Source of the DNA: Rhizobiaceae bacterium
GTDB lineage: Bacteria > Pseudomonadota > Alphaproteobacteria > Rhizobiales > Rhizobiaceae
Length of the DNA: 64,000 nt
Direction: 5' to 3'
Assembly: GCA_016742175.1 (NCBI GenBank)
Contig: JACVCH010000008.1
Span: 160,742-224,741 of the forward strand
Positions 61,267-64,000 of the stretch are shown in pieces. The notes beneath the pieces were generated by a model. The model made no database searches and was not told the origin of the DNA. It saw only the letters and a list, made by a program, of their open reading frames with translations. The position numbers and the translations under genes are program-made. Every line of letters begins with the position of its first letter. Position 1 is the first letter of the stretch.

Positions 61267-62272
61267 GCGGTTTCTCGACCTGTCGACCGACGACCGGCGC
61301 AACGTCCTGGGTGTTGCTGCCGACCGATCCGGGCGACCCGCACATATCCTGGAAAAGGACGTGTGGGTCGTGTGGACGCTTGCCACGCTCTTTGGGTCGC
61401 CCTTGGGCGAGCATCTCGTCTTCAAGGGCGGCACATCGCTGTCGAAAGCCTATGGTGTCATCCGCCGTTTTTCCGAGGACCTGGATCTGACCTACGATAT
61501 CCGGGCGATCGCGCCGGACCTCGTGGGCGATCAGAGCGAACCATTGCCGAAGACGCGGAGCGAGGAGAAGCGCTGGTCGAAGGCGGTGCGCCAGCGTCTG
61601 CCGGAATGGGTGGACGGAAGCGTGCGGCCACTGATTGCGGAGGCACTCGCCCGCGAGAGCCTTCCCGCGGCGATCCGCACGGACGGCGAAACACTGTTTA
61701 TCGACTATGACGCAACGGCCACTGGTTCGGGTTATGTGGCGCCCAGCATCATGCTGGAATTCGGCGCTCGCTCGACGGGGGAGCCTGCGAGGCTGCTCGA
61801 TGTTGTCTGCGATGCTACTGGTCACATAGACGGTGTTGAGTTCCCGACGGCTCGACCACGTGTGATGCACGCCGAGCGAACCTTTTGGGAAAAGGCGACG
61901 GCGATCCACGTCTTTTGCCTTCAGGAGCGGCTCCGCGGTGACCGTTTCGCCCGTCACTGGCACGATGTGGTGAGGCTTGACGAGGCAGGGATTGCGGCGT
62001 CGGCGTTTGCAGACCGGACGCTGGCGCAGGTCGTTGCAGCCCACAAGGGCATGTTCTTCGCCGAAAAAGCCGCCGACGGGACGGTGATCGACTATGTGGC
62101 CGCCGTCAGGGGCAGGCTGCAACTCGTGCCGGCCGGCGGTGCCTTGCAGGCGCTGAACGAGGATTATCGCCGCATGGTCGAAGATGGATTGCTGTTCGAA
62201 GCTGCGGAGCCTTTCGACACTCTCATGGATCGTTGCGAGGAAATTGGCATGCGTGCAAATCGCATGACCTGA
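61259..62272 (+). CDS. AbiEii/AbiGii-type nucleotidyltransferase toxin
   Basis: 337 aa. KGGTSLSKAYGVIRRFSEDLDL carries the GS-like motif plus two Asp of the DNA polymerase-beta-type nucleotidyltransferase fold, with EKATAIHVFCLQERL later. Type IV-like TA toxins of this kind can abort phage infection or stabilise an element; that is family knowledge. Start 61259 overlaps the antitoxin stop by 8 nt. Ends about 160 nt before the integrase stop. Confidence 0.88.
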   Translation: MIERFLDLSTDDRRNVLGVAADRSGRPAHILEKDVWVVWTLATLFGSPLGEHLVFKGGTSLSKAYGVIRRFSEDLDLTYDIRAIAPDLVGDQSEPLPKTRSEEKRWSKAVRQRLPEWVDGSVRPLIAEALARESLPAAIRTDGETLFIDYDATATGSGYVAPSIMLEFGARSTGEPARLLDVVCDATGHIDGVEFPTARPRVMHAERTFWEKATAIHVFCLQERLRGDRFARHWHDVVRLDEAGIAASAFADRTLAQVVAAHKGMFFAEKAADGTVIDYVAAVRGRLQLVPAGGALQALNEDYRRMVEDGLLFEAAEPFDTLMDRCEEIGMRANRMT

Positions 62273-62436
62273 TGGCAACTGACACAGTGCCGCGCAAAGC
62301 AAAGATCCGTTCCACGATGAACGGGAACGGTGGAGAGGTTCGCCATCGCAAAAAATCGACGAGTGAGCCTATTCCCGTCGTTCGGGATTGAGCGAAGCGT
62401 CTCTCGGCGCCTGCACCTCGCGCATTGCTAGCCGAT

Positions 62437-63630
62437 TCATCCTAAAGCCGCAGTCTGAGCGTCCCCAGATTTTGACGCTACAACTGGCCGAGCAAGGGCC
62501 AGCGCAATCGCATCCGACACGGTATCAGCGGCCGACCTTATCGGATCGGTCTTGAGATGTGCGTAGCGGGCTGTCGTCTGCACCTGCGTGTGGCCGAGAA
62601 GCTTTCCGATCATCGTCAGATCCTGTCCAAGCTGTAGGGCGTCCGATGCGAAGGAATGGCGCAGGTCGTGGATCCGTAGACCCTCCAGCCCCGCGCGCTT
62701 GCGCAGCCGCCGCCAAGGCTTCTGCATATCGGTCAGGTGCTGCCCCTCGACTTTTCCGGTGATTACATAGGGGTTGTTCGTCACCTTGGAAATCGACTTC
62801 AACGCATCGATGGCGGCCTTGCCGATCGGCACCAGCTTGGCGCCGGTTTTGGAATCGGGCAGGCGAAGCGCGCCGGCTCCCAAGTCGACATAGTCCCATT
62901 TGAGGGTCTGGATTTCCCCAAGACGGCATCCAGTCAGCAACAGAAGGCGGATGCAGTTGGCGGCTTCTGGCTCCTCGTGCGCCTCACGCAGAACCTTGCC
63001 GAGGCGGGCGAGTTCATCCTGGGTCAGATAGCGCTCGCGCTTGACTTCCTTGTACCGCTTCACCTTCCAGCAAGGGTTCACGCCATCGGTTCGCACGCCC
63101 CAGGTATGAGCCACGTTGAACATGACGGAGAGCACACCGAGCGTCCGATTCGCCTGATAAGGGATATTCTTCATGGACTGGTGGAGCTCGACCACATCGG
63201 CGCGCGTGATATCGATGATGCGATGCGACCCCAGCTTTGGATTGATGAACATCTCGACGGACCGCCTGTATTCGCGATAGGTCGAGGGCTTGCAATGAAG
63301 GGCGACATAGTCTGCAAGGAATCGTTTGCCGAAGTCCTTCATCACGGGCGACGACTTACGTTGGTCCCGATCGTTCGCTGGGTTGCCGCCAAGTCGCACT
63401 TGCGAAAGATGCTTCATCGCCTCGGTTCGCGCGAGGTCGGGGGTGAGGGCGCCATGAAGACCGATATTGATGCGGCGGAGCCGTCCGCCGGCTCTGAACT
63501 GCGCCAGGTACATCTTGCGACCAGACGGATAGACCCGAAGCCCGAAGCCTTTCAGCTCGTCGTCCCAAATGAAGAATTCCTTTTCTCCGACACCTGCAGC
63601 GTCGACGGAACGTTTCGTGATCTTGGTCAT
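62437..63630 (-). CDS. Tyrosine site-specific recombinase (integrase)
   Basis: 397 aa from MTKITKRSVDAAG (a further start exists 41 codons up). N-terminal arm-binding domain (DDELKGFGLRVYPSGRKMYLAQFRAGG), core-binding domain and catalytic domain with Arg in TGCRLGEI, H-x-x-R in HDLRHSFASDA, His/Trp position in LLGHTQVQTTARYAHL ending in the Tyr. Reads away from the tRNA fragment at 63819. Class of integrases that use tRNA 3' ends. Confidence 0.94.
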   Translation of the reverse strand: MTKITKRSVDAAGVGEKEFFIWDDELKGFGLRVYPSGRKMYLAQFRAGGRLRRINIGLHGALTPDLARTEAMKHLSQVRLGGNPANDRDQRKSSPVMKDFGKRFLADYVALHCKPSTYREYRRSVEMFINPKLGSHRIIDITRADVVELHQSMKNIPYQANRTLGVLSVMFNVAHTWGVRTDGVNPCWKVKRYKEVKRERYLTQDELARLGKVLREAHEEPEAANCIRLLLLTGCRLGEIQTLKWDYVDLGAGALRLPDSKTGAKLVPIGKAAIDALKSISKVTNNPYVITGKVEGQHLTDMQKPWRRLRKRAGLEGLRIHDLRHSFASDALQLGQDLTMIGKLLGHTQVQTTARYAHLKTDPIRSAADTVSDAIALALARPVVASKSGDAQTAALG

Positions 63631-63818
63631 GGAACACCTCGCGAACGTCGGAAATTCCGGAATCAAATCGGAATCACTTGGGAGAAAACTGTAGAGTTTT
63701 CGATCGTGCGACAGCGTAAACACACTGCCTAAATATATCAATGAAAACATCATACTATAGGGAAAAAGGCGGCGTTGGCGAAATGTCGGATAAGGTGGCG
63801 AAAAGGGCTTTGAGCAAA

Positions 63819-63864
<46 letters not shown>

Positions 63865-63873
63865 ATCATCAAA

Positions 63874-63895
63874 TGTACGACCCGGAGACATGGGT
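63874..63895. repeat. Terminal inverted-repeat end of an IS481-family element
   Basis: TGTACGACCCGGAGACATGGG begins the insertion sequence 10 nt after the tRNA fragment; ACATGGGT recurs close by (about 63913), a typical IS481 end structure. The opposite end lies beyond the window. Confidence 0.6.
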
Positions 63896-63907
63896 AACAG
63901 TTTGTAC

Positions 63908-64000
63908 CTAAGACATGGGTGACAACCTCGTGCCGAACGGGTTGTCGATGGTCTGCAAGGTCCTCTGTTCCAGGTCGATGTATCCGAGATCATAGTGCAT
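63908..64000 (-). CDS. IS481-family transposase, C-terminal fragment in the window
   Basis: 30 codons at the edge, in frame on the minus strand to TAG at 63908. GYIDLEQRTLQTIDNPFG and the terminal RLSPMS are family-typical for IS481-type transposases. The rest of the gene lies beyond the window. Confidence 0.8.
   Translation of the reverse strand: MHYDLGYIDLEQRTLQTIDNPFGTRLSPMS

Overview
The window is GC-rich, densely packed DNA from an alphaproteobacterium. The gene set (FixL/FixJ/FixK-type oxygen control, cbb3 oxidase, NirK, NnrS, beta-hydroxyaspartate cycle genes) and the style of the accessory genes suggest a Hyphomicrobiales (Rhizobiales) member, perhaps Phyllobacteriaceae-like; this is inferred from gene content only.

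Layout. 0-7.5 kb: housekeeping and small regulatory units (prolyl oligopeptidase, alpha/beta hydrolase, methionine aminopeptidase coupled to a ParD-like antitoxin, an HxlR regulator divergent from a short-chain dehydrogenase whose catalytic Tyr and Lys are replaced, a DUF1089 protein). 6.6-14.8 kb: a block that looks oxygen-regulated (universal stress protein, SDR, P-type cation ATPase, a fused acetate kinase-PduL enzyme, SLC13 permease). 14.8-25.5 kb: fixLJ, a lone receiver, a FixK-like regulator and the ccoNOQP-...-ccoI-ccoS oxidase operon; ccoG and ccoH are not there, and two other membrane proteins occupy their usual place. 25.5-29.7 kb: MarR-GNAT, GST, cupin, and a TetR-controlled hydrolase/VOC pair. 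29.8-36.6 kb: a nitrite/NO module (DUF6522-like protein, nnrS, DUF1858 protein, pseudoazurin, AniA-like nirK, nnrR) followed by a type II NADH dehydrogenase. 37.2-40.3 kb: a MarR-led thiol-redox operon ending in yggS. 40.8-47.9 kb: a complete nqrABCDEF-apbE-nqrM operon plus CBS and zinc-finger proteins; its NqrA and NqrB are shortened and NqrB lacks the usual FMN-attachment motif. 47.9-52.2 kb: bhcR and bhcABC of the beta-hydroxyaspartate cycle.

From about 52.25 kb to 63.86 kb lies an accessory island: a 3'-truncated strawberry-notch-type helicase/methylase, DUF6117, ParB-like, DUF2958 and ArdC-like genes, an AbiE-type toxin-antitoxin pair and a tyrosine integrase beside a 3' fragment of initiator tRNA-Met, then the end of an IS481-family element. 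The left end of the island cuts the bhc operon where bhcD would begin.

How it fits together. FNR/NnrR-type palindromes (TTGAT/C or TTGCG half-sites) precede the lone receiver, the oxidase operon, the stress/acetate block, three nitrite/NO transcription units and nqr. This suggests one low-oxygen/NO network that retunes the respiratory chain: microaerobic cbb3 oxidase, NirK with pseudoazurin, Nqr and NDH-2 as alternative NADH entry points, and a copper supply through CcoI. Several island genes share a hairpin leader that overlaps the Shine-Dalgarno sequence.
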